From contig JANJXV010000025.1 in the NCBI GenBank assembly GCA_024803745.1, positions 18,491,610-18,555,609 on the forward strand: a DNA stretch of 64,000 nt, written 5' to 3'. The DNA is from Megascapheus bottae. Taxonomy: Eukaryota > Chordata > Mammalia > Rodentia > Geomyidae. The position numbers and the translations under genes are program-made. Every line of letters starts with the position of its first letter. The stretch's first letter is position 1. Positions 24,291 to 36,500 of the stretch are shown here, one piece after another. The notes under the pieces are model-generated. The model did no database searches. It saw only the letters and a program-made list of their open reading frames with translations, and had not been told where the DNA came from.

Positions 24291-24903
24291 CCGCCCCCAC
24301 ACCCTGCCCTCCTCGGCGCCCACACAGAGACCCCACACACAACTTCGCACCACACCGAAAAATTCCCCACAGCGCCTCACTCACGTACGTACACTCAAGT
24401 ACGCACGTATCTATTTTCCAAAGGTGATAACCAGGCTTAGAGAGAGGGGACTACTTGTGGCGGATTGATCCGCGGGGAGGCGTGGCCAACGCTCAGAGGC
24501 CACTGAGCTTCTTTTTTTTTTTGACCTCGCCATTAGATTTATTTCTTATTTTCTTTCATGTTTCTTTTCTCCGACGGCAGCGGAAGACGGTCAGACTAGG
24601 AAATAACATTCAGCGGTGGAGACAAGAACTTTTTCGAAAGCTGCCGACACGGAAACGTGGTGTGAAAGTAGTTCCGGCGGGGCGGGGTCCCGGCCGCGGG
24701 GCGTGGTTACGGCCGCGGGGCGTGGTTACGGCCGCGGGGCGTGGTTACGGCCGCGGGGCGGGGTCACGGCCGCAGGGCGGGGTCTCGGCCTGCGGGGCGG
24801 GGTCCCGGCCCTCGGGGCGTGGTTACGGCCTCGGCGTCGGCGGCCTGAGCGGGAACTTCAGTTTGGCGGCTCCGGGACGGGGAGCGAAGGCCCGGCCGCG
24901 GCG
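24256..24903. promoter_or_regulatory. Head-to-head RPL4/ZWILCH promoter region
   Basis: About 650 bp separates the RPL4 start from the ZWILCH ATG. It contains a CpG-bearing cacgtacgtac/gtacgcacgta stretch (24382-24410), T12 at 24511-24522, ETS-like and GC boxes, and the 19-bp minisatellite at 24675-24836. A shared bidirectional promoter is likely but not shown. Confidence 0.7.
24675..24836. repeat. GC-box minisatellite, about 8 units of 18-20 bp
   Basis: Units follow ggccgcggggcgtggttac, varying to ggcggggtcac, ggcggggtctc and ggcggggtccc. Each carries one GGGGCGTGG or GGGGCGGGG box of the Sp1/KLF class. Three units are identical in a row (about 24692-24748). It ends about 65 bp before the ZWILCH ATG. 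Confidence 0.93.
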
Positions 24904-24956
24904 ATGTGGGCCCGGCGGAACCGGGCGGCCCGGGACTTTTACACCCGCCTTCTGCA
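24904..24956 (+). CDS. ZWILCH: ZWILCH exon 1
   Basis: 53 coding bases, donor gtgagt. Encodes [17 protein letters not shown]; Arg-rich compared with human MWERLNCAAEDFYSRLL (from memory), in a GC-rich setting. Confidence 0.95.
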
Positions 24957-26672
24957 GTGAGTCGTACTCCTGTTGCCCATCCCGGGGGTCCTGGAATACA
25001 CACCACTCCTTCGCGTGGGCATCCGCCGCCCGACGGGAGGCGAGCTCGCTTCTCCGGTGGGGGTGGCTGTGGCCTTCCCGGGGGCCCACCTCGCCCACGC
25101 GCAGGCTCGCGGGGCGCAGGCAGCCCCCGGGGTGCAGGCAGCCCCCGGGGTGCAGGCTTGGTTCAAGGGTAGAGGGTGGTAGCCTTCAGCTGAAGGGCTC
25201 AGGGACAGCACCCAGGCCGAGTTCAAGCCCCATCACCCACCAAAAACAGATAAAATTAAGTCAAGGAGTGACATTATCCAAAAAGAAATGTACTCGTTAA
25301 CCTGATTTGTGAAACCATAATCCTTTATATCATATTTATAATGACAACAAAAAATTAAAATAAAAAAATTATTGCTATATGTAGTATTATTTACCAGTCC
25401 TGGGGCTTGAACTTAGGGCCTGGGCACTGTCTTTGAGCTTTCTCAAGGCTAGCACTCTACCCTTGATGCACAGCACCACCTGTGTGTTTTTCTGTGTATA
25501 TGGTACCAAGGAACTGAACCCAGTTTCATGCATGCTAGACAAGCACTCTATCACTATACCATACTTCTGGCCCTGTATGTATTTTATGTAACATACTATC
25601 TCTCAAGCATGTAAAAAATATTCAACTTATTTTTCAGTAATAGCTTGTACAGTGGAGGATAGATGCTTATTGGAGCTGTAGAAATCTTAAGGATTGAGGC
25701 TGTTTAGTAATTACCCACTCATTCAGTGTCAGATCAGTCACTTTTACTTTCTAAAATCATATAAAAAATTGCATGTTCATATTAACTGTTGCTGTGCTTG
25801 AAAAGACACAAGATAGGGGGTTAACAATAGCTTGCTACCTTTACAAAATAATCATACCCAGTTGAAGGCTATAGTCTAGAATCTACCACAAGTCTGTTTC
25901 CTCATTTCTTCTTAACCTAATTCTCTATCTTCCTGCTCCTCCCCACCCCCCATGCCATAGAGCTGCTATAAGTACTTTGCTTTTTACTCTGAATGAGTGA
26001 AATGCTGGCTAATTTCTGAGTTTAAATAAACAGATGGTATAAGCTCTATGTTTCTATGGTTCTGCATTTCAGGGAATTTAATGAAGAAAAGAAAGGAAGC
26101 TGTAAAGACCCATTTATCTATGAGGTATGAGCAATATGGTTTTTAAACACAATTCACTAATGCTTACTTTGTGGGGATTATTGAAGTTAGTGTACATAAA
26201 GTAAATTTTACTCTTTTGGGATGTAGCTTTATGAATTTCAACCTTCAATACCTTTAGCCATGTAACTGACCCATAATGAAGATATAGAATATGTCTTCCA
26301 TATGGGAACATTTTCTTATGCCCTCTTTTGGTAAATGTTCACCCAGCTCAGGCCCTAGAAAAGCTGATCTGCTTTCTTTGTTTGCAAAACATCAATGATA
26401 AATGCATGTAGTTCTTTTTTTTTTTTCAATTAGTATAATGTATTTATTGATGTTTTCCAGTAGTACATTTCTTTCTCCTTTTTTTTTTTTTGGCCAGTAC
26501 TGAGCTTGAGCTCAGGGCCTGAGCACTGTCCTTGGACATTCTCCAGGCTAGAGCTCTATGACTTGAGCCTCAGCACTACTTTCAGCTTTTTTCTATGTGT
26601 GTGGTACTGAGGAATCGAACTCGGGTCTTCATGCATGCTAGGCAAGCACTTTTACCACTTGGCCAAACTACC

Positions 26673-26711
<39 letters not shown>

Positions 26712-29700
26712 GTTTTCTGGTGATTAGTTGGAGATAAGTTTCACACAGACTTTCCTGCCTGGGCTGGCTTTGAATCTCGATCCTCAGATTGCAGGGTGAC
26801 AGCTTTCAGATAGTTTTAAGGGAATGCAGTTCAGCCTACAATAGTTATTGAAAACCTAGTGAGCCAGCAGAATACTATAACTGTGGCTCATTGAACTTAG
26901 TATGTAAACACTTCCAAGAAATCACACAAATGGAAATAAGGAGTGGTAAGCATTAGTGATCAAATAAGTCACATAAAGAATGAGATACTATTTTCTGCTG
27001 TAAGATGTAAAAATATACAATATATTAAGTTTATGGACATAAGTAATAGAAATATAAATATGTAAATTTGATAAAATTATTGCAGCTAAGGCTATTTATG
27101 ATAATTCATGGATGGTTACTGGCTGTTGCTTCTGTAGCAAATAACTGGAAAGTATCAAAATGCTTTTTGTGTTTGTGGGTTTTTTTTTTTTTTGGTTGGT
27201 CCTGGGGCTTCAACTCAGGGCCTGAGCACTGTCCTTGGACTTTCTCAGGGCTAGAGCTCCACCACTTGAGCCTCAGCACCAATTTCGGCTTTTTTCTATG
27301 TGTGTGGTACCGAGGAATCAAACCTGGGTCTTTGTGCATGCTAGGCAAACACTCTACCACTAGACCAAACTCAGAGCCCCGTCCTTGAGCTTTCTTAAAA
27401 ACTCGAGCTCTACCACTTGAGCCACAGCACCACTCCTGGCTTTTTAATATAATGTGGTACCCAAGAATCGAACCTGGATCTTCATGCATGTTAGGCAAGC
27501 ACTTTACCATTAGGCCAAACTCCCAGCCCCTTTTTGTTTGTTTTTATAGGTAAATGGGGCTTGAACTCTGGGCCTGTCCACTGTCTCTGAGCTCTTCAGC
27601 TCAAGGCTAACATTCTACCACTTTGAGCCATAGCACCACTTCCAGTTTCCTGGTGGTTAATTGGAGATAAGAGTCTTAAGGACTTTCATGCCTGGACTAG
27701 CTTTGAACCATGATCCTCAGATCTCAGCCTCTTGAGTAGCTAGGATTACATATGTGAACCATCGGCACCTGGCTTTGGAATTAGTTTTATGATGGGAAAG
27801 GCATCAATACTAGGCAACCAAAGGGTAGTTAATGACATGAAAAGAGAAACGGACACAAAACTAGTAGAATCTATACTTACTTTTTTTTTTCCGGTCATGG
27901 GGCTTGAATTCTGCTTGAGCTCTTTTTGCTCAAAGCTAAGGCTCTACCACTTTGAGCCACAGCACCACTTCCAGTTTTCTGGTGATTAACTGGAGGGAGA
28001 AAAGAGTCTCAAGGGGCTGAGGGGAGGGAAAGTGGGAGAAAAGCATGGGAAGGGGATCAGTGTTCAAGAAATAATGTAGCCATCACCTGACGAATGTAAG
28101 TGTAACCCCTCTATATATCACCCTGACAATAAAATACAAATAAATAAATAAGAGTCTTGGGCCGGGACTTTGGCCTAGTGGTAGAGTGCTTACCTAGCAT
28201 GCACAAAGACCCGGGTTCAATTCCTCGGTACCACATGCATAGAAAAAAGCCGGAAGTGGTGCTGAGGCTCAAGTGGTAGAGCTCTAGCCTTGAGAAAGTC
28301 CGAGGACAGTGCTCAGACTCTGAGCTCAAGCCCAGGACTGGCAAAAAATAAATAAATAAATAATAAGAGTCTCAAGAGCTTTCTTGCCTGGGCTGTGTTG
28401 GAACTGCAATCCTCAGATCTCAGCCTCCTCTGAGGATTACAAGTGTGTCACCTAGAATCTATTTATTATGAGAAGTTTTACTAGATATCTTAAGTGTATA
28501 CATTTGCACTTAAACTTATTTATCTGATTGGGGAAAGATCCAGTGGAATATAAACCAACAGTCTAGTATAATAGTATTAATTATCATGTGTGCGTGTGCG
28601 TGTGCGTGTGCGTGTGCGTGCGCGTGCGCGTGCGCGTGTATGCCGATGCTGAGGCTTGAACTTAGGGCTTGAATGAAGTCTCTTAGCTTTCTGTTCAAGG
28701 CTGGCACTCTGCAACCTGAGTCACAGCTCCAGGCTTTTGGTGTTTATCACAGCTCCACAATTTTGAGACAGATGTCATTTAGAGATGAATGTCTCTTCCC
28801 AGGTTGGCTTTGATCCTTGATCCTCAGGATCTCAGTCTCCTGAATCATAAAGATTAGAGACATGACCTGATGGTACTCAGCCCAGCTAAGCTTTTTAAAA
28901 ATGAGAAATAACATGGACAAAAAAAGGTGGGGGGGCACACGGAAGTTAAGCGTATGGTAGAGTGCTTGCCTAGCTTGAACAATGACCTGGGTTCGATTCC
29001 TCAGTACCACATACATAGAAAAGGCTGGAAGTGGTGCTGTATCTCAAGTGGTAGAGCTGTAGCCTTGAGAAAGCCCAAGAACAGTGCTCAGGCCCTGAGT
29101 TCAAGCCTCAGGATCGGGGGACAAAGGGGCGGGGGGAAGAAAAGAAAGAAAGAAAAAGAAATGAGGGGCTGGGAGTTTAGCCTGTAATAGAGTGCTTGCC
29201 TAGCGTGTACAAAGACCCAGGTTCGATTCCTTGGTACCACATACATAGAATAAACCAGACATGGTGCTGTGGCTCAAATTGGTAGAGTACAGCCTTGAGC
29301 AAAAGAGCTCAGGCACAGAGCGTAGGTCCTGAATTCAGGCCCCATGATCACAAAAATAAAGATGGAAGCAAGAGCATGTCTTGTTCAGATTCTTATTTCC
29401 AGTCACTGGCATATAACTGGTCTTTATGCGTTTGTTTTTGTTATTGTTTTGTTTTTTGGTAGTCCTGCAGCTTGAACTCAATGTGAGTGTGTCCTTGGGC
29501 TTTCTCAGGGCTAGAGCTCTACCACTTGAACCACAGCACCACTTCTGGCTTTTTTTCCCTCTGTGTATATGAGTTGAGTCTGGGTCTTTGTACATGTTAG
29601 GCAAACATTCTACCACTAGGCCAAAATCCCAGCCCTATGTGTTTAAATATTTTACAAATATTTTACATGCATATTTATGTGTACATATAACCTTGCTTGA

Positions 29701-31118
29701 CATTTGTTTTTTAACAGGCTGATATCAAAGTCCAGCTAATCAGCAAAGGTCAACCAAATCCTTTGAAAAACATTCTAAATGAAAGTGAGCTAGTATTCAT
29801 CGTGGAAAAAGCGGTAAGCAATGGCTTAGGCTTTGCAGTTGTTTATTTGGTTTTGTACTATATTTGGGGCTTGAACTCAGTGCCTGGGTGCCCTCTCTGA
29901 GTTTTTGTACCAGCTCCACTTAAAGTTTTTTTGATGGTAAATTGGAGATAAGAGTCTCATGGACTTTTCCTGCCCAGTTTGGCTTTAAACTGTGATCCTC
30001 AGATCTCATTCTCTTGAGTAGCTTGGATTACGGACATAAGCTACCAGCACCAGGCTAAATTTAGGGGTTTTGTTGTTGTTATTTTGTTTTTGGCCAGTCC
30101 TGGGCCTTGAACTTTGGGCCTGGGCACTGCTCTTGGGCGTCTTTTACTCGAGGTTAGCACTTTACTACTTGAGCCACAGTGCATCACTTCTGCCATTTTC
30201 TGTTTTTGTGGTACTGAGGTATTGAAACCAGGGCTTCATACATGCCAGGCAAGCACTACCACTAAGCCACATTTCCATCCCTAAATTTAGTTTTTGATTG
30301 GGTCTTAATTCTTGATAACCATGTTCTTTGGTTCCTGGAGAATAATCTCAAACATATACATTTTTCTATCAGAATTAATGAAAGTAGATATTAATTTTAG
30401 TAATGGACACATGGATTGTCTACTAGAAGTACAGTGCAACCATTCATATCATTAAAAAGAAGCAAGTAGAATTTATTGCTAAATTGACTTTTTTCTTTTG
30501 TTCCCCAGTGTGCAAATCTTTTTCTGTTTCCTTTTTTTTGGTCAATGATGGGGCTTGAACTCAGGACCTTGAGTTCAATGCTAGGTCTCTCTACCACTTA
30601 AGTCCCAGCACCATTTCTGGCATTTTCTATGTATGTGGCACTGAGGAGTCAAATCTGGGTCTTTGTGAATGCTAGGCAAGCACTTTACCACTAGGCTGCC
30701 CTTGAACTTTTAATTTCACGACTAGCTCTCTACTACTTTGAGTCACAGCACCACTTCTGGTTTTCTTGTGGTTAATTCAAGATGAGTCTCACAGACTTTC
30801 TTCCTGAGCTAGTTTTGAACTCTGATCCTCAGTTTTCAGCCTCCTGAGTAGCTAGAATTACAGGCATGAGCCACCAGTGCCTGGTACCCAGATTGTGAAT
30901 GTTAATACGCCCATAGAATCTTGGGGGCAGGGAGTTTGGCCTAGTGGTAGAGTGCTTGCCTAGCATGCACAAAGACCCAGGTTCGATTCCTCAGTAGCAT
31001 GTACATAGCAAAAGCCGGAACTGGTGCTGTGGTTCAAGTGGTAGAGCTGTAGCCTTGAGAAAGTCCAAAGACAGTGTTCAGGCCCTGAGTTCAAGCCCAA
31101 GGACTGGCAAAGAAAGAA

Positions 31119-31161
<43 letters not shown>

Positions 31162-33529
31162 GAGACAGAGAGAGAGAGAGAGAGGGAGAGAGAGAGAGAG
31201 GGAGAGAATATCTTGGAGTCACAGTTGAAGTCTTACTTAAACCTTCCTCCAGCTCATTTATAATCCTCCTACCCCTATCTGATGGCAGCCAGTACCTGAT
31301 CTCCCTTGCTGTAGTTTGTGTTTCTCAAGAGTGCTGGAACTGAGAGAGGGAGAGGGAGGGAGGGGAGGGAGTCGAGGGAGGGAGGGAGAGAGGGAGAAAG
31401 GGAGAGAATCGATCCCTGGGACTTGAACTTGTCTTTGAACTACCACAGCTCCAATTCCAACTTTTCTGCTCTGGCTGGCTCTGAACCATGGTACCCAGAT
31501 CCCACCCTTGTGAGTAGCTAGGATTACAGACATGAGCCACTGGCAACCAATTTAACATATAGCCTTTTAGATCTGACTTCTCAAAGGACATGTTTGGCAC
31601 TTATAAGTAATTACCACACATCCTTCCCCTCCTCCTCCCCCTCCCCCCCAGTCCTAGGGCTTGAAATCAGCCTGGGCACTGTCTTTCAGCTTTCTCGAGG
31701 TTAACGCTCTACCACTTGAGCCATAGCACTACTTTTGTGTTTTTCTGTGTATGTGGTACTAAAGAATTAACCCAGGACTTTCTGCAATGCTGGGCAAGCA
31801 CTCTACCACTAGGCCACACTCCTGGCACCATACATTCTTGTATATAGGTTCTCAAATATGGACTTTGCCACTTAATGACTATTTTTGTAATTCTAAGCCA
31901 GTTATTTGGGGACCCTAGTTTTCTGTTTATAAAGCTGGCAATAATTGTTTCTGTGTTAAGGTATTATGAAGATTAAAGGTAACTTAGAACAATGTCTAAT
32001 ACATAGTAATCCTCAAGAAAAGGTGACCTTTTGTGGTTTTTATTATTGTGGCAATTAGTGTTGCTGTTTTGTAAAGACATGGATAATGAGAATTCTCTAA
32101 CACCAATAAGAGATGGTAATACTGAGAGGACTGGCTTTGAGAAGTGAGGGCCGTGGCTAGACAGGGCAGTGCATGCCTTAATTCCAGCACTTGGGGAGGC
32201 TTATGCAAGAGGATCTCAAGTTCAAAGCCAGCTGTGCTTCACAGTAAGATCTTGTCTAAAGAAAAAACAAAAAACAAAACCCAGACAAACAAAAACACCT
32301 CTTTATGGTAAGGTGAAAAATGCCTCTGATGACAAGACTTATTAGTACCAAACTAGCCTGTGGTTGTGATTCTTGTCATAACGCAATCACCTATGCTTAG
32401 GTGGTAAAAATGTGCATGGTATGTTTCCTTGGTAGCTATTCCCTCGTGTAGTAGTGTTCTCTATAAGCTAGGGGTGGTGGCACATGCCTGTAATTCCAAC
32501 AGAGATCAGAAGGACTGTAGTTTGAGGTCAACTGGGATAGAAAGTTAGCAAGACCCTATCTCAACCAAGTAAGTGTGCTAGTTCATATTTGTAACCCGAG
32601 CTACACAGGAGGCATAAGTGGGATTCCTGTCTGAGGCTGGCCCCAGGCAAAACATGCAGGCTCTTATCTGAAAAATAACTAAAGCAAACATAATTTTATA
32701 TGTGTGTGTGTCTGATTACTATTTTATGTATTCTCTGATTAAATAAAAACATTTTGAAGCCTTTAGAAAAGGAAGAAACAAGTAATATTGAAGAACCACA
32801 ATCTGAAGAAACAGTTATTTCTGACTTTTCTACTGAGAATGCTGGGCCCCTTGCTTTACCAGTTGGAAGAGCAAGGTAAGTTTCTCCTTATTTGGTGGTG
32901 AGAGTGAGGGTAGGATTTAATTGAAGCATAAACTAAGAAAACTTGTTGCGAGGCTGGCCGTGGTGGTATATACCTGAAATCTCAGCTACTTATTGGGCAA
33001 AGATGTGAGACTTTTGGTCCCAGGCCACCCCAGCAGAAACAAGATAGTATCTAAAACAAAAAGGACTAGTAGAGAACTTGTGAAGTCCTGAGTATAATTC
33101 CCCACTACTGGAGGGGGGAAGAAAGAAAAGAATGAAAAAGCAACTATGCATCTCGTCCTCAGGATTGACATCTCCTTGCCTTCTCTGGCACCTGAACTCT
33201 TCCACCTGGGGCAGCACTGGAAATGGAGTCAGAATGTTTTCATTATTATGTTAACAAAGGGAGCCGCTAGCATTTAGTGGCCTTGTCTTTGCATGGCAAG
33301 TCTCCTTGTGGGAGCCACATGCAGTTTGCACTGCCTGCCCTCTTCCCTCCATGCTCAAGTCCTGCCTCCTGGACTTCCGGAGTCTGGAGTGCCGAGCACT
33401 GTGACACCAGCCACAGCCACTGTCCTGCTAATTTTCTTGGTTTTACTCTAGACATTTGTAGATGTTCTGTGTTGGTAACTTTATCCATCTTTTCCTTCAT
33501 GCCTGACTTGTTTTCTTTCCCACAACATT

Positions 33530-33569
<40 letters not shown>

Positions 33570-36500
33570 CTCTAGCCAGAGTTTATATTTCTCATTTCTT
33601 TTTTATCTAGTTCTTTTTGTCTTTCAGGCCCACTTTCTGGGTTTATTGTACTTCCTTTTTCTATTTTTTTTTTTTTTTTTTTTTTTTTTTGCAGAGTGCC
33701 AGTACAGGTGATTGAATTCAGGGCCTTAGGCTCTTAGTTATTGTTCTTACTCGTAGCTGGTGCTCTACCATTTGACCTACATCTCCAGTTCTTGTTTTTT
33801 TTTGCTGATTAACTGGAGAAAGTGAACTACCAGCACCATTTGTACTTTCTATTTTTGCCAGTACTGGAGCTTTAACTCAGGGCCTAGTTACTGTCCCTGA
33901 GCCTCTTTTGCTCAAGAGTCACAGCACCACCTCCAGCTTTTTCTGTTCATATGATACTGAGGAATTGAACCCGGGGCTTCATACAAGCTAGGAAAGCACC
34001 CTACCAACAAGCCATATTCCTAGCCCCTGTATTTCTTTTTTGAAACCAAATCTCTTCACTATCTTTCTGGTTGTTGTTGTTGTTTTTTTTTTTTTTTTTG
34101 CTTCGTCTGATCAGTCTGGTCATGGGGTTTAAACTCAGCACCTGGTGCTGTCCCTAAGCAGTCTTGCTCAAGGCTAGGACTCTTTTACTTTGAGCCACAG
34201 TGTGCCACATCAGCTTTCTGGTGATTGATTGGAGGTAAGAGTTTCACAGTGGGGACAAAAACATGAGAAGGGGTATCAATGTTTGTGAAGTAATGCATCT
34301 TCTGTCTGGCAGATATAATGTAACCCTTCTATTAATTACAATAAAAAACATGGGTAAAAAAAAAAGTCTCGCAGAGCCCAATGGCTCACACCTATAACCC
34401 TAACTACTCAGGAGGCTGAGATCTGAGGATAACTATTTGAAGCCAGCCCCGGCAGGAAAGGCTATTGAGACTCTTATCTCCAATAAACTACTCAGAAAAA
34501 GTCAGAAACACCACTGTGATTTAACTGATAGAGTGCTAGCCTTGAGCACAGAGAGGCTCAGGGGAGAACCCAGGCCCTGCATTCAAACCCCAAGACCTGC
34601 AGAGAAAGAGAGAAAGAAAGAGGGAAGGAAACATTTTGAGGGAAACAATTTCAATATAGTTTTAGACTTTTAGAAAGAGTTACAAGAATAGCACAGGAAT
34701 TTCTTTAGACTCTTAACCCAGACACTCTAGTTGTTCATATTTTGCTGAATATACTATTACTTTCTTTTCTCCACACAGATACAGACACACTTAACAATGT
34801 GTACAAGTATTTACAATATATACTGTTATAGCTATATTTTCATATATACATACATTGTAAATGTTAAAATATACATTGAAATGTATGTATATACACTTTT
34901 TTTTTTTGGAGACAGGATTATTCTGTGTAGCTCAGGTCATCTTTAAACTTGTGATCCTTCTACTTCAGCTTCCTGAATGCAAGATTACAGGCATGCACCA
35001 CCCGGCCTGGCTCATACAGAGTTTTTGAAATGAAGTATAGGTAGTATTTTAGAGATATTTACTATTTTCTAATTCAGAACCTATATTCAAGTTTCCTTAG
35101 CTATTCCAGTAGCCAGTGACTGAGCTTCTTTTAGTGTGCTTATTGGCTCCTACTTATTTCTTTAGATTAACCTAAATACGCTGCCTCCCTTGCCACTGAC
35201 CTCCAGTCCAGTCCTCCCCATGTTAAGCACCCAGCCAGTAGTTGCTCCTGTCCAGTTACACTGCCACTTTCTGGGGGTGGAGTGTGTGTGTGTGCATGCG
35301 TGCATGCATGTGCACCAGTCTGGGGTGCACTGATCTGACTCTTTATACATCTTGAGATTTCATTTCCAGATTGTTCCTGTGACACTAGACCCTTCATGTT
35401 ATCTCTCCCTTTTTTTAAGAGCACACGAGTCTTCACTGTAAGCTCGAGCCTGGACTCACAACTGACACCAACAGAGTGGGTCTGAGTTGAGAGTTCTGAC
35501 TTCCTATTGTACAGGGGTTTTGGTTTTTGTTTTTTTTTAAGAATTTATTAACATTGATTTTTACATCATATTTCAAATGACATGTTTAACAAACAAGTAT
35601 TCAAGAAGGGAATCTCTCTACAATCACTGGCACTTAGATTTTAGAACATAATCAAAATTAGGCTGAGGGTTTATATGTCATAGATACATATTAATCATGT
35701 TATCTCTTTTAAAGGAAAAATAGATATGTTTTGCTGGTACTCGGGGTGGAAGCCATACTAAATGAACATGTGCTGGAACACATCCTCAGTGCTCAAAGTA
35801 GTGGCTTAGTCAGCAAACTCTCTTTACTTGTTCTTCTTACTCTTGTTTTCAAGGCAGTTAATTGGTCTTTATACCATGGCTCACAACCCTAATATGACCC
35901 ATTTGAATATGAATCAACCAGTTACTGCCCTTCCACCTCTTTGGATAAGATGTGACAGTTCAGATCCTGAAGGGACCTGCTGGCTAGGAGCTGAGCTTAC
36001 CATGGCAAATGACAGCATTACAGGAATTGTCTTATATGTCGTTAGTTGTAAAGGTGAGTGCTCACTTGTTTTGTTTTTACTTTGTGTGTATAATGTGTGA
36101 TTGTGTAATTCTTTCGTGGTTTGTTTCTTTCGGACAGTCTTGTGGCTTGAACTCAGGGCCTGTGTGCTGTTTCTGAGCCTCTTTGTGCTCAAGGAGAGTG
36201 CTCTGCCACTTGAGCCACAGTGCCACTTCTGGCTTTTTCTGACTCTCATACATTTTTCTGCCCTGGCTGGCTTTGAACTGTGATTTGATTCTCAAATCTC
36301 AGCCCACCAGCACCTGGCTTATTTTGTGATTTTTCTTTGAAGTTGATATTATTTAAAGGGAAGTATACACAGTGGAACATTTGTTAACATTAAATCACAG
36401 GTATGTAACTTGTAGTGTGCAAGAAGTATCTCAGAAACGTGAGGACGTCTGGACAGGACGTTATGTGTGTTTTCTTTAGGCTTCATTTTGATGTGGAGGC

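Noticed and set aside
24455..25300. 281-residue open frame on the plus strand across the ZWILCH promoter
   Set aside because: Openness comes from the GC-rich minisatellite and CpG island; it is not the ZWILCH frame and ends inside a SINE fragment.
27068..27388. Recurrent open frames with [24 protein letters not shown] peptides across the window
   Set aside because: These are translations of minus-strand family A SINEs and are not genes.
28158..28345. tRNA genes suggested by A-box and B-box motifs (also in many other places)
   Set aside because: They belong to family A SINEs; no cloverleaf with a proper acceptor stem and anticodon arm could be drawn.
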